This document shows positions 47,186 through 55,586 of a DNA stretch of 64,000 nt, one piece after another (the first letter of the stretch is position 1; each line of letters opens with the position of its first letter). Where the stretch lies: the NCBI RefSeq assembly GCF_001693515.2, contig NZ_CP042968.1:6324001-6388000 (forward strand), in the 5' to 3' direction. The notes below the pieces were generated by a model. That model was not told the origin of the DNA. It made no database searches and saw only the letters and a list, made by a program, of their open reading frames with translations. The translations under genes were made by a program, and so were the position numbers. This DNA is from Bradyrhizobium paxllaeri. GTDB taxonomy: Bacteria > Pseudomonadota > Alphaproteobacteria > Rhizobiales > Xanthobacteraceae.

Positions 47186-48235
47186 ATGCCCACACCCGAA
47201 TTCATCCTTCAGGGTTTCACGTCGACCACGCATATCGATGCGTTGCATCGAGTATTTGATCTACCGGACGTTCAAAAGGTTCTGGTGAGCACCGCGTTCG
47301 CTTCTGAGGGAGGCGTGGAGCGGATTGAAGAACATCTAGTCCCACATGTGGCCTGCACGACTGTATTTGTGGGCATTCGAAACGGCGCTACGTCGTATCA
47401 AGGGTTGGCTCGGCTGCATCGCGTGGTAAACGAGATCTACACTGTAGATACGGGCTCCCGGACAGTAATCTTCCATCCCAAATTATACCTCGTGCGCGGG
47501 AGAGAGCGTGCGCGCCTGATCATAGGTAGCGCCAATCTCACTCTTGCGGGGTTGCACTACAATATCGAAGCCGGAATGCTGCTCGATTTCGATTTGGCGG
47601 ACGTAGCCGACAAGGCGGAGGTTGACAAAATTGAGATGCTTTTTTCCGCCTCTGTGACGGATTACCCGAGACATATAGTCAAGGTTGGCAATATCGCTGA
47701 TCTTGACGAACTGTTGGCAATGAAGCGACTCATCGATGAAAGTGTCGCGTCTTCGGCACGCGAAGCTATCGATAGCGATGCGGTGGCTTCCGCAAGCGAA
47801 GAGATTGACGTTGATGAAGATGCCGACGACAGCGCGATTCCGCGAATACGACTTAAGACGGGATCTCTGCGAAGCAGAGCCGTCAAAGAACACTTCGTCT
47901 CGAACGATACCGAGCACGACAAAATACCTGCCGAAGAAAGTGAACCAGTCGGGCTTCCGCCGCCTGTGATCGACACAGAGGTTGAAGTGGTACCGCGAGA
48001 TGCCACGCGGTTCGCGTTCAGGACTTCGCGTCAGAGCAGCAGACGCGGCGAAGGTCCCAGGGTACGAGCACGAAGACTGCGGGCGGAAGCTAAGGCAGAG
48101 GGAAAGAAGTGGTACTTTACAGGCGAGCCCTGCATCTATGGTCATGTCGAGGATCGGCTGGTCAGCAACGGCAAGTGTCGGGAGTGCAATCGGTTAGATT
48201 CCGAACGGTCTAATCGGCTAGGACTCTACCGCTGA
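47186..48235 (+). CDS. PLD-like phosphodiesterase/nuclease with C-terminal zinc ribbon
   Basis: A 349-aa protein. Residues 1-175 form a phospholipase-D-like domain with one HKD motif: H97 and K99 in FHPKLYLV and the GSAN element at 114-117. A single motif means a homodimer would form the active site, as in BfiI-type nucleases. Residues 190-300 are acidic then basic and probably disordered. The C-terminus has C316, H320, C331 and C334 (CX3H-X10-CX2C), a probable zinc ribbon that could bind DNA. The combination suggests a stand-alone restriction or defence nuclease. The ribosome site is weak. Confidence 0.78.
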   Translation: MPTPEFILQGFTSTTHIDALHRVFDLPDVQKVLVSTAFASEGGVERIEEHLVPHVACTTVFVGIRNGATSYQGLARLHRVVNEIYTVDTGSRTVIFHPKLYLVRGRERARLIIGSANLTLAGLHYNIEAGMLLDFDLADVADKAEVDKIEMLFSASVTDYPRHIVKVGNIADLDELLAMKRLIDESVASSAREAIDSDAVASASEEIDVDEDADDSAIPRIRLKTGSLRSRAVKEHFVSNDTEHDKIPAEESEPVGLPPPVIDTEVEVVPRDATRFAFRTSRQSSRRGEGPRVRARRLRAEAKAEGKKWYFTGEPCIYGHVEDRLVSNGKCRECNRLDSERSNRLGLYR

Positions 48236-48375
48236 GGGCTGCCCCCTTCGCGACCAGAACACAATCGCCCAGATGTCAGCGCCAAATCTCGTCGAGCTTG
48301 AAAGTGAGCGCTTGTGCCTGCGGCCAGCCGGCGCGCACAAAGACGTCCAGGCAATCCATCAGGTCATTCAACCTG

Positions 48376-48714
48376 TCACGATCGGTTAAAGGTTGCACGA
48401 TAGTCCGCCAAGTACCGCTGGACGATCCGAACGATAAGATCCGACGCCATCTGCTCGTTGCTATAGCCGCCTTGCTCAGCCGATTTCGCAGCCTGAGCGA
48501 TCAACGCGAAGACCTCCGACGGCTCGATTGGAATGAACGTTTCGAGGGTTTGAATAAGGTGATGTGCGATCGGGGCGACGATCGCGGTTGAGAGCCGCGT
48601 CAAAATTGAACGAGAGGAAATCGCGAGACCGCTCGAACGGGGACGAGAAGCGTTTTGAACATCTCTGGAGATCTCTCTTGATGGTGCGCGATGCGCCAGC
48701 GCGGAGCATTTCAA
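48376..48714 (-). pseudogene. Likely C-terminal remnant of a larger gene
   Basis: The last 70 residues (ETFIPIEPSEVFALIAQAAK, then EQMASDLIVRIVQRYLADYR) look like the conserved C-terminal helices of a large accessory ATP-binding protein. The first 40 residues are Arg/Ser-rich and unlike protein. The open frame starts at a TTG that overlaps the upstream stop (TTGA), so translation as a short protein cannot be excluded. I interpret it as a deletion remnant. Confidence 0.4.
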
Positions 48715-50264
48715 CTAATCTGCGCCTCACGGTCCAACTTCAAGCTCCGCTGGTCGAGGAGCAAAGGTATGCCTCGAGCCTCCCCCTGGTCGAAGCCGTA
48801 CTCGTCAAGATCTTGAACCTCCGGGCGAACGTCGAGCGCCTCGAAACGCGCCGAACGATATCGCCACACGGGGTCATCCGTGCATTCGAAGGTTACCTTG
48901 GCACTGTAAGTCAAGCTAGTCCCACCGAATGAGCATGTACGGAATAGGAGCACTTCAAGCGGATCCGGCCGATCAACGCCTTCGAAACTCTTGAATTCGA
49001 GTCGCATCGACGGGCTTGGATTGAGGAGCATCTCAACCGCGCAACGCGCTTCGTCCGCCGTCCAGAGCTCATCAAAGTTGAATAGGTTCGCCGAATTGAT
49101 GCCTGCCTTTGACAAAAGCACCTGCCAGCCGTCCAAGAATTCGGAGATCATTGGCAACTGATCGACATATGGACCACTGAGCACCTCACCGAGTGGCAGT
49201 GAGACGGCTGGAATGCGAGGGTTTCCAGATATCGTCAGCTCCGCCTGCCCGCCTGCTATGAGGGAAAGCGCTCGCGCGAACTCCGCGTGCTTGTCAAGGG
49301 AACGCAGAACGCCGTCCAGACCCCGCTCGGATTCGAACTTGGCGCTGCTGCGGGTCATCCGAATGATAAAGTCCTCGTGCCGTATCAGGAACTCCGGACC
49401 ATCGACATCATCGATGGGCGGACCAATAAACATCGTGGCATCAAACCGCGCTGCTCGCCCGAATGCAGCCCCTCTGATCGATATCACGCAAGGCCCAAGG
49501 GTTGGGGGTGTGAATACAAACTCCTCGATGTCGTCGAACAACGTCCCTTGATATGGCAATCGGATGCCAAATCGAGAATCGAAGACGCGAAATTGCGTCG
49601 GCTTGATCGGCGCCAACCCGAGCAGCACATTGTTCAAGTGCTGGGGGCCATCTATGAGCGCAATAGCTTCAGCTTCATATCGCCCGCGCTCATAGCCTAG
49701 CTCCGCGAGCTGTCTCTGCTTTTCGATCGTGTAGGCCTTGAAATCATCTTGGCAAACATCCGAGAGGGCCTCGCGCAGCCCCTCGGGGGTTGGATCGAAG
49801 CGTCGTCCGATTTTTTCGTAATCGTAGCTGATGTTCGCGTTGTTGATGTCATACGACTCGTTAGCCTCGGCCAGACGAAGTCTCTTCAACACCTTGGCGA
49901 GTTCATCGCCAATAAGATGCACCAGATAGCCGGACTGTAGCTTGCCTTCCTGGCTTATCCGAAAGACAACGATGACGGAGGGGTGTGCATCCTTCGCGAG
50001 CCTATCAACCGCGGATAGGCTCAAGCGAACCCGACTGCTCTTTCGTCCAGCCGTCGATTTCAATTGCACACGGACAGCCCTAGCCTGTCGTCGGTCGAGC
50101 GCAGTTCCATCACCGGAACGATCTGGCGGAAATTCGACGATGAAATCCCAGCCCATCACGTCGACAGTGCTTTTGTTGCAGATCAAATCAGCTTGCGCGG
50201 AGAGGAGCTGGAATTGGCTCTCCCCAATTAGACCGATGCGTTCCGACTCAAGGTCGCGCTCCAT
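48711..50264 (-). CDS. DUF4365-domain protein (PD-(D/E)XK-like)
   Basis: A 517-aa protein. The N-terminal 150 residues match the DUF4365 layout: GLIGESQFQLL, then D40 in MGWDFIVEF and VQLKSTAG (Q67-K69), which fits a PD-(D/E)XK nuclease core with E15, D40, Q67 and K69. The C-terminal 350 residues are beta-rich and unassigned, possibly a recognition domain. ATG 50264 follows ATGGAG at 6 bp; ATG 50276 is an alternative. It is a probable solitary defence nuclease. Confidence 0.7.
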   Translation of the reverse strand: MERDLESERIGLIGESQFQLLSAQADLICNKSTVDVMGWDFIVEFPPDRSGDGTALDRRQARAVRVQLKSTAGRKSSRVRLSLSAVDRLAKDAHPSVIVVFRISQEGKLQSGYLVHLIGDELAKVLKRLRLAEANESYDINNANISYDYEKIGRRFDPTPEGLREALSDVCQDDFKAYTIEKQRQLAELGYERGRYEAEAIALIDGPQHLNNVLLGLAPIKPTQFRVFDSRFGIRLPYQGTLFDDIEEFVFTPPTLGPCVISIRGAAFGRAARFDATMFIGPPIDDVDGPEFLIRHEDFIIRMTRSSAKFESERGLDGVLRSLDKHAEFARALSLIAGGQAELTISGNPRIPAVSLPLGEVLSGPYVDQLPMISEFLDGWQVLLSKAGINSANLFNFDELWTADEARCAVEMLLNPSPSMRLEFKSFEGVDRPDPLEVLLFRTCSFGGTSLTYSAKVTFECTDDPVWRYRSARFEALDVRPEVQDLDEYGFDQGEARGIPLLLDQRSLKLDREAQIS

Positions 50265-50446
50265 CCAGAACTCCATATCGCGTCAGTACTTGCTTCATCT
50301 TTTTCGCTGCTGGCGATGCAATTCGGATTAGTCGATGCAGGTGTATGCCCGTCCGACGACGTGACGGCAGTGCCGAAGTCCCCTCGCGAGCGAGACGATC
50401 GCTCCACGCCTGAGATGCGTACCGGGTGAAAGCCGCGCTTCACGCT

Positions 50447-50830
50447 TCAGTCGCGGGTGACAAGATCCCCCAGATCACGCAACAGCGTGAGCAGCTTGTT
50501 CAATCCCGCGGGCGACCCGTCCCAAACTCCGGCAACCGCTTTGGCCAATTGCTCCTTTCCATTGTCGGCCAGTTGCGAGCCATCGACGGAAAGACGTTTT
50601 TTTGCATAATTGCATAATTTTTCCAAAGTCGGCGTGAGCCGCGGCGGCTTCCGGTTCAAAGCCCGATGGACGCTCGACTGGTCTACGCCGACCAACTCTG
50701 CCAGTTTCGTATCGTGCAGATTAAGCTTCTTTTTTAGCCTTTCCACGCACGCGACCGCTTCGACCGCTCCCTCTTCGAGGCTGACAGGTCGTCCAACGGA
50801 ATGTCGAATTTCATCTTTCCTACGGGCCAC
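50447..50830 (-). CDS. Small helix-turn-helix regulator
   Basis: A 127-aa protein starting at GTG 50830. The helix-turn-helix lies near residues 40-62 (TKLAELVGVDQSSVHRALNR), in the lambda-repressor/XRE style, followed by a helical tail. It is divergent from the NADAR gene across a 45-bp gap containing the palindrome TGCA-ATAA-TGCA, so it probably represses both. A second similar palindrome lies inside its own coding region. Confidence 0.75.
   Translation of the reverse strand: MARRKDEIRHSVGRPVSLEEGAVEAVACVERLKKKLNLHDTKLAELVGVDQSSVHRALNRKPPRLTPTLEKLCNYAKKRLSVDGSQLADNGKEQLAKAVAGVWDGSPAGLNKLLTLLRDLGDLVTRD
50603..50614. promoter_or_regulatory. Second TGCA-N4-TGCA palindrome, inside the HTH gene
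   Basis: TGCATAATTGCA, with an overlapping run of A/T bases on each side. It shares TGCA arms and an AT-rich 4-bp centre with the site at 50836-50847. Two such sites 233 bp apart could allow repressor looping; chance is possible. Confidence 0.35.
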
Positions 50831-50835
50831 ATATA

Positions 50836-50847
50836 TGCAATAATGCA
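50836..50847. promoter_or_regulatory. Candidate operator between the HTH and NADAR genes
   Basis: TGCAATAATGCA is a TGCA-N4-TGCA palindrome six bases upstream of the HTH start and 29 bases upstream of the NADAR start. The placement would block both promoters when bound. Confidence 0.45.
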
Positions 50848-50875
50848 GAAATTCAGTCTACACAAGAGGTCGGAG

Positions 50876-51376
50876 ATGAAGGAAATCCGCTTTTATCGTG
50901 CAAGCGAGAAGCCGTATGGAGTGTTCAGCAACCTCTACCGGCGGCAGATCATCTTCGAGGGGCGCGAGTATCCCACCTCCGAGCATGCCTATCAGGCCGG
51001 GAAAGCGCGCAAGGACGAGGTCCGGGAATGGCTCATGGCCGCCCCCTCACCCGCGCTGCTTGCGATGGCAGCGCACGGTCTCTACCAGTGGGACATCTCC
51101 CCCGACTGGTCGAGAGTCAAGTTCGACCGCATGAGGGGCGTGCTGATGGCGAAGTTCACCCAACATCCCGACCTGGCGGCGATTCTCCTCGACACCAAGG
51201 ATGCCGTGCTGATCGAGACTGCAACCGTCGACAACGCCGTGAACAGGCTGTGGGGAGAAGTACCCGGCAAGGGGGGTAAGAATATGCTCGGGGTGCTGCT
51301 GATGGAGGTCCGCGAGCACTTCGCGCAGAACAACAGTAAGAAGCGGCGCAAAGTCACGATGCAGGCCGCCGAATAA
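50876..51376 (+). CDS. NADAR-family protein
   Basis: A 166-aa protein with the NADAR signatures FSNLYRRQIIFEGREYPTSE followed by HAYQAGKA, and the later NRLWGEVPGKGGKNMLGVLL. NADAR proteins process NAD/ADP-ribose derivatives, and some remove ADP-ribose from guanine as antitoxins of DarT-like toxins. No DarT-like gene is adjacent. ATG 50876 has AGAGG at 7 bp; the longer open frame to 50801 overlaps the HTH gene. It converges with the PfkB kinase four bases away. Confidence 0.85.
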   Translation: MKEIRFYRASEKPYGVFSNLYRRQIIFEGREYPTSEHAYQAGKARKDEVREWLMAAPSPALLAMAAHGLYQWDISPDWSRVKFDRMRGVLMAKFTQHPDLAAILLDTKDAVLIETATVDNAVNRLWGEVPGKGGKNMLGVLLMEVREHFAQNNSKKRRKVTMQAAE

Positions 51377-51380
51377 GAAC

Positions 51381-52376
51381 TCAGCGGTCGCAGCTTCCGA
51401 GCGCCGTCCAATACGCGGTAGAAACCTCGTCGAGACCTCTATCGAGCATATCCCGGACGTGGCTCGCACCCGCAGCCTGGAAAAGACCGCGAGCACCGGT
51501 AAAGCCGCAGTTCAGTGCCGCTAGGCGCTGGCCAACCTCGACCCCGTCGAAGATATCTTCGACCTTCCAACTTCCGTCTCGATACCAGCGCTTCAGGACA
51601 AGATCGAGCAGGCCGGTCGTCACCATGTCGCCCGATCCGCATGTGTCGACGACTCGCGGAGCAACACTTGACGGAAAATAACGCCTGACGTTCCCGTTCG
51701 AAACGGTCAGTCCGCGCGCGCCGTGAGTTCTGATGACTATCGTTCTAGGATCAAGATCGTCGTCAGCAACGCTTTTCCCAACGGTGTCGTCGGAAAGCTT
51801 GATCACGGTAGCGTATCGCACAGCTCGAGCGAACAGTTCACCGTCGGCTGATGCCGGCTCGAAGAAGATCAGGGCGCTCGCTCGCTTGGCTTCTTCCATC
51901 GCAAGAATGATCGATTCCGAAACCCTGTCGGCATAGAAAACCGATACCGACTTCAACGTCTCGGCGGCCTGGCAGACGTGGTCGCGGTCAATCGAGCGCC
52001 ATTTTGGAAACCGGACGAATGTCTGAGGGCACGTCGTCGTGAAATGGTGAGTCGCACTGGTTGTGTCGACGATTTCGACGATGACAGGAGAGCTTCCCGT
52101 GTGGGCCCTTGAGATATAACGGGTCTCGCATCCGCCCCTCTCAAACTCATTGAAAAGGAAGCGGCCATGGTCGTCATCGCCGAGATTGACTACCGGAAAG
52201 ACGGGATGGCCCAGCATGGCAAGCGATAGCAGCACGTTCCCGCACGAGCCGCCCAAAGCCTCCGTCGGCGCCGAGTAGTCGTTCGCGTAGACCCGATCGA
52301 CCGCAGTCAGACCGGTACCGGCGACGGCAGGCCGCGGCGACTCTCGAGAAAATTCCAGCTGCTTCAATTGGACCAT
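51381..52376 (-). CDS. PfkB/ribokinase-family kinase
   Basis: A 331-aa kinase with the N-terminal family motif GGSCGNVLLSLAMLGH (42-57) and the C-terminal catalytic motif DTCGSGD (244-250, base D250). It would phosphorylate a sugar or nucleoside with ATP. It is the last gene of the PRTase/ATPase operon, 15 bp after the SIS-HAD gene. A ribose or nucleoside substrate would suit the operon, but this is inference. Confidence 0.85.
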   Translation of the reverse strand: MVQLKQLEFSRESPRPAVAGTGLTAVDRVYANDYSAPTEALGGSCGNVLLSLAMLGHPVFPVVNLGDDDHGRFLFNEFERGGCETRYISRAHTGSSPVIVEIVDTTSATHHFTTTCPQTFVRFPKWRSIDRDHVCQAAETLKSVSVFYADRVSESIILAMEEAKRASALIFFEPASADGELFARAVRYATVIKLSDDTVGKSVADDDLDPRTIVIRTHGARGLTVSNGNVRRYFPSSVAPRVVDTCGSGDMVTTGLLDLVLKRWYRDGSWKVEDIFDGVEVGQRLAALNCGFTGARGLFQAAGASHVRDMLDRGLDEVSTAYWTALGSCDR

Positions 52377-52391
52377 AACGTGAACATACTA

Positions 52392-54320
52392 TCAAGTCCC
52401 TCGCAACACGGATACATCCAATTGCGCGCGGCCCTCACCCGTCAGGCGCATGCCGCTGAGTATCCTTAACAGACCATCAGGACCCGAGACGTTGCCGGGC
52501 AAGAGATTCCAACAGGAAATCTCGCGATCGCAAACCCGGTCCACGCTTAGTCCGAAGTCTCCACCCAGCAAATCGAAGTCATTGCCATGGCGATCACCGC
52601 TATCGCCGATTGCCAGCATTTGAAGACGGCCGTCGCTCATCCCGGCTTGAATTACCTCCAAGACGCGTGTCTTGGCTGCCCAGGCGGGACAGATGTCGAT
52701 CGAATGTCCCGAGCGGACCAATTTCAGTGACGGGCGGTAACTCACGATCTCGCGCAGCTTACGAAGGCCGTCGGCGGACGAGACCAGTTTTTCGATACCG
52801 ATCGTGATCTGTAGCGGATTTTCCTTCGGAAGCCATCCACCGAGGAACATCCCAGCTTCGGCTCGGATGCATTCGAAAGCGTCCAAAATCGCGGCATCAG
52901 CTTTCGGCGGAGTTCCTCGAATATCGACAGAGAGCGGAACGATGTGCGCTCCGTTGTAATAGCCAACGAGCACGCGCTCGCAGTGCTCTGCCGAAAGGCA
53001 CTTGCGCAAATCCTCGCCGACCGATCCTCCTCGGCCAGTCGCAAGCGCGATGGCTATGCCGCCGTCCAGGAGCTTCTTGATAGCGTCGATCACGGGACCA
53101 GTGGGCGGCTTGAGCCTTTTGTCCGTCGCCACCATTGTCCCGTCATAGTCGAGGATGACGGCACCGAACTCCGCGGCTCCAAGGCGCTCGATGAACTCGT
53201 CGCGGTGCGTGCACCAGAGTGCATCCGTTCTATCCGGCTCATCCGCCTTCTGCTCCGATCGACGCTTTCTGCGCGTGGCCGCATCTTCACTCTCGATCGC
53301 GACAAGCAGGTCCTGGCTGTCGTAGATCAAGCGTCCGAAATCGGCGACCCCAGGCTTCCCGGGATCGATACCCGTAGCCTCCCCCAAGCCTTCGACGATA
53401 CTGAATGAGCTCAGTACCGCATCAAAGAGGGTATGTCGGCCGGGCGCGCCGAAGCCAAAATGCATCTGCGGTATCGTGGGCGGAATACAAGACCGGATCG
53501 AATCCCAAAACGGCTGGCTTCGACCGCAGGTCAGCGAAAGAAGAACCGTGCGTTCCGCATACCGGTCAAGCCAGACGTGCCGACCATGCGCGAAGTTGCG
53601 AAAATCCGTTCGCTGCACTCCGCATAGCCCGGCTTCCCAACAACTTGTTTCGATCATGACTGCAGCTGCTGTCAGGGCGGGATCGTGGAGTATAATCAGC
53701 GTATCGCGCCCGGAATCCCAAGAGCCAGCGACAGTCTCGATCAAGCGAGCGCGGTACGAAGACCTCAAGAGGTTCTCCGATCTCGCTCGCACTTGAGCAC
53801 TTCTTTGATCGACGTCATTCCCGGCAACGTGATCGCTTGCGAGGAGCAACGACGTGATGGTCGCCGTCAGCGAGTGCGTCGCCAGAAAACCGTCCTTTTG
53901 ATCGGTTACGGGAACGACGTGTAGCCTGACGTCCTCGGCCCCCGCATCAGCGACAAGACTTCTGCCCCGTGCGGTGACGACATCGATCCGGCGGGCATGT
54001 TCCTTGATGGCAGTCCGGAATGCTGCGCGGATATCCGCGTTCTCGCCGCCAGCAGTGAACAGCCAGACACCCCACTTCGGCAAGACAGGATCGAGCGCGA
54101 ACGCCATCGGCGTCGTCACCGCCGTCGCCGAATGGAAAAGCGAAGTCCGACAAGACGATAAGAACTCGGCAGCGACAGCGGAGCCTCCGCTTCCGACTGC
54201 GGCCACGGGATAATCGGCCGCGCGCTCGAGCGCCTCGGCTAAAAAGCTGATTTCGCCATCGCACGTCGCCGAGATGGTATTGCAGAGGCCGGTCAACTTC
54301 GTTGTGAACACTGCGGTCAT
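52392..54320 (-). CDS. SIS-domain / HAD-hydrolase fusion protein
   Basis: A 642-aa two-part protein. Residues 20-340 form a SIS sugar-isomerase-like fold with sugar-phosphate loop VGSGGSAVAAEF (42-53) and a second half-domain. Residues 385-620 are a Cof/sucrose-phosphatase-like HAD phosphatase: motif I DYDGT (391-395), motif II ATGR, and motif IV IGDSGDRHGND. The fusion suggests isomerisation or binding and dephosphorylation of one phosphosugar. It begins 144 bp after the preceding gene, so it may have its own promoter. Confidence 0.82.
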   Translation of the reverse strand: MTAVFTTKLTGLCNTISATCDGEISFLAEALERAADYPVAAVGSGGSAVAAEFLSSCRTSLFHSATAVTTPMAFALDPVLPKWGVWLFTAGGENADIRAAFRTAIKEHARRIDVVTARGRSLVADAGAEDVRLHVVPVTDQKDGFLATHSLTATITSLLLASDHVAGNDVDQRSAQVRARSENLLRSSYRARLIETVAGSWDSGRDTLIILHDPALTAAAVMIETSCWEAGLCGVQRTDFRNFAHGRHVWLDRYAERTVLLSLTCGRSQPFWDSIRSCIPPTIPQMHFGFGAPGRHTLFDAVLSSFSIVEGLGEATGIDPGKPGVADFGRLIYDSQDLLVAIESEDAATRRKRRSEQKADEPDRTDALWCTHRDEFIERLGAAEFGAVILDYDGTMVATDKRLKPPTGPVIDAIKKLLDGGIAIALATGRGGSVGEDLRKCLSAEHCERVLVGYYNGAHIVPLSVDIRGTPPKADAAILDAFECIRAEAGMFLGGWLPKENPLQITIGIEKLVSSADGLRKLREIVSYRPSLKLVRSGHSIDICPAWAAKTRVLEVIQAGMSDGRLQMLAIGDSGDRHGNDFDLLGGDFGLSVDRVCDREISCWNLLPGNVSGPDGLLRILSGMRLTGEGRAQLDVSVLRGT

Positions 54321-54464
54321 AAGATTGCCGATTGTCTCGCGTCGAGGCTTCTATTCAGCAGAGAATTGCCAAAGTTCAGTAACGGCGCCTTCTGCATTGA
54401 GATGTGACATTGCCGCCCATCTTGCAACGGTAGGCTGCCGAAAGATCACGCCCGTACGTGCGCC

Positions 54465-55580
54465 CTAGCTCGCAACCTTTTGGGTTCCCGCATCGTAGCT
54501 CCCGTACACGGGTCCGTGAAGCCACACATGAACGGCCATATCTGGCAAAGGAGGCGTTCCGGTTGGATTAACAGGGTCGTATTCGTACCGAAGAGTCTCG
54601 ACGTACTGGACTGACAGATCATGTTCTATGGCCGCCATCATCGCCCCGACTGCGATCACTTTGCTGCCGAACGGAGAAAGAATGATTTGAGGGAAAAAGA
54701 CATCCTCCACGGTTCGATCGTATCTCTTCTTTAGGGTGGAGATTGTCCGGTAGCAATCGAGCGGATTCCGTTCCGACACGTAGATCAGGTCGCGTGCATC
54801 GACCTCCCATTCGTTCAGGAGCTGCGCCTGGTATTCGGCTAGAAGTTCGTCGGCCCGCCTGGGATTTCGCGCGGGGAATGGCACGACGGGGCACACCTTA
54901 TAAACGCTATCGAGGGTGCTCCTTATCCTCCGCAACGTTTCAACCCGCCCCTTCCCAAGTTGCGGTAGCCAGATGCGCGCGACCGGGAGTTCGTCGTAAC
55001 TCCCGGAAGGACCGGAATATCCGCGAACGAACTGAACCTGCGCCGACGGCTCGCCGACGATCCGGTCATCCAGTTCCGGATTTGAGACAACCATCAAGTG
55101 GAGGCTGACCTTCGGCCTAGCCTCGGCGAATTCGAGCAGCAATTTGGCGAGCGGAAATCCTACCCCTGTCGACAGCGCGCTCATATCCAGCACAACGTCG
55201 GTAATGTCATCAGGCCATTTGTAGCCGTCCACGGCCGAGCGTACGCCGTGACCGCCGATTGGTGCGCGATCATCCGCCGAGAAAATCTGAACGTGGGCGA
55301 CGGTCGTGTCGGCAATCACACTCCTCAGCTGCGCTTCGTTTTCGTCGGCGAGCTTCTGAAGTGCGACGGCAGGATCTCCACGATCCTCCCTGATGAAGAG
55401 ACCGTGCACGCGATCCCCCATCGTTGCAGAAAGCTTGCGCGCTATTCGTTGAGCTCTCGGATCGAATCCCGCGCCCGCGACAAGCACACAGCATCGAGAC
55501 GATTCAGAAAAGAAGTCGTCGATGAACTGGTCTACGCCATCGTCAAAATGGGTAACGCAATTCTCCCAATGTCGGCGCAT
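54465..55580 (-). CDS. Unrecognised protein of the PRTase/ATPase operon
   Basis: A 371-aa soluble protein. The first 170 residues read like a Rossmann-type alpha/beta fold (CCVLVAGAGFDPRAQRIARK, then DVVLDMSALSTGVGFPLAKL). The rest mixes helices and strands (VYVSERNPLD-like turn at LIYVSERNPLDCYRTIS, and a late ILSPFGSK). No family could be named. It starts six bases after the ATPase stop with GAGGAAAAGG upstream, so it is coupled to it. It may be the nucleotide-binding or effector member of the system. Confidence 0.7.
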   Translation of the reverse strand: MRRHWENCVTHFDDGVDQFIDDFFSESSRCCVLVAGAGFDPRAQRIARKLSATMGDRVHGLFIREDRGDPAVALQKLADENEAQLRSVIADTTVAHVQIFSADDRAPIGGHGVRSAVDGYKWPDDITDVVLDMSALSTGVGFPLAKLLLEFAEARPKVSLHLMVVSNPELDDRIVGEPSAQVQFVRGYSGPSGSYDELPVARIWLPQLGKGRVETLRRIRSTLDSVYKVCPVVPFPARNPRRADELLAEYQAQLLNEWEVDARDLIYVSERNPLDCYRTISTLKKRYDRTVEDVFFPQIILSPFGSKVIAVGAMMAAIEHDLSVQYVETLRYEYDPVNPTGTPPLPDMAVHVWLHGPVYGSYDAGTQKVAS

Positions 55581-55586
55581 GATCCG

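Noticed and set aside
50801..50875. N-terminal extension of the NADAR gene
   Set aside because: It would overlap the HTH gene and the operator, while AGAGG is placed correctly for ATG 50876.
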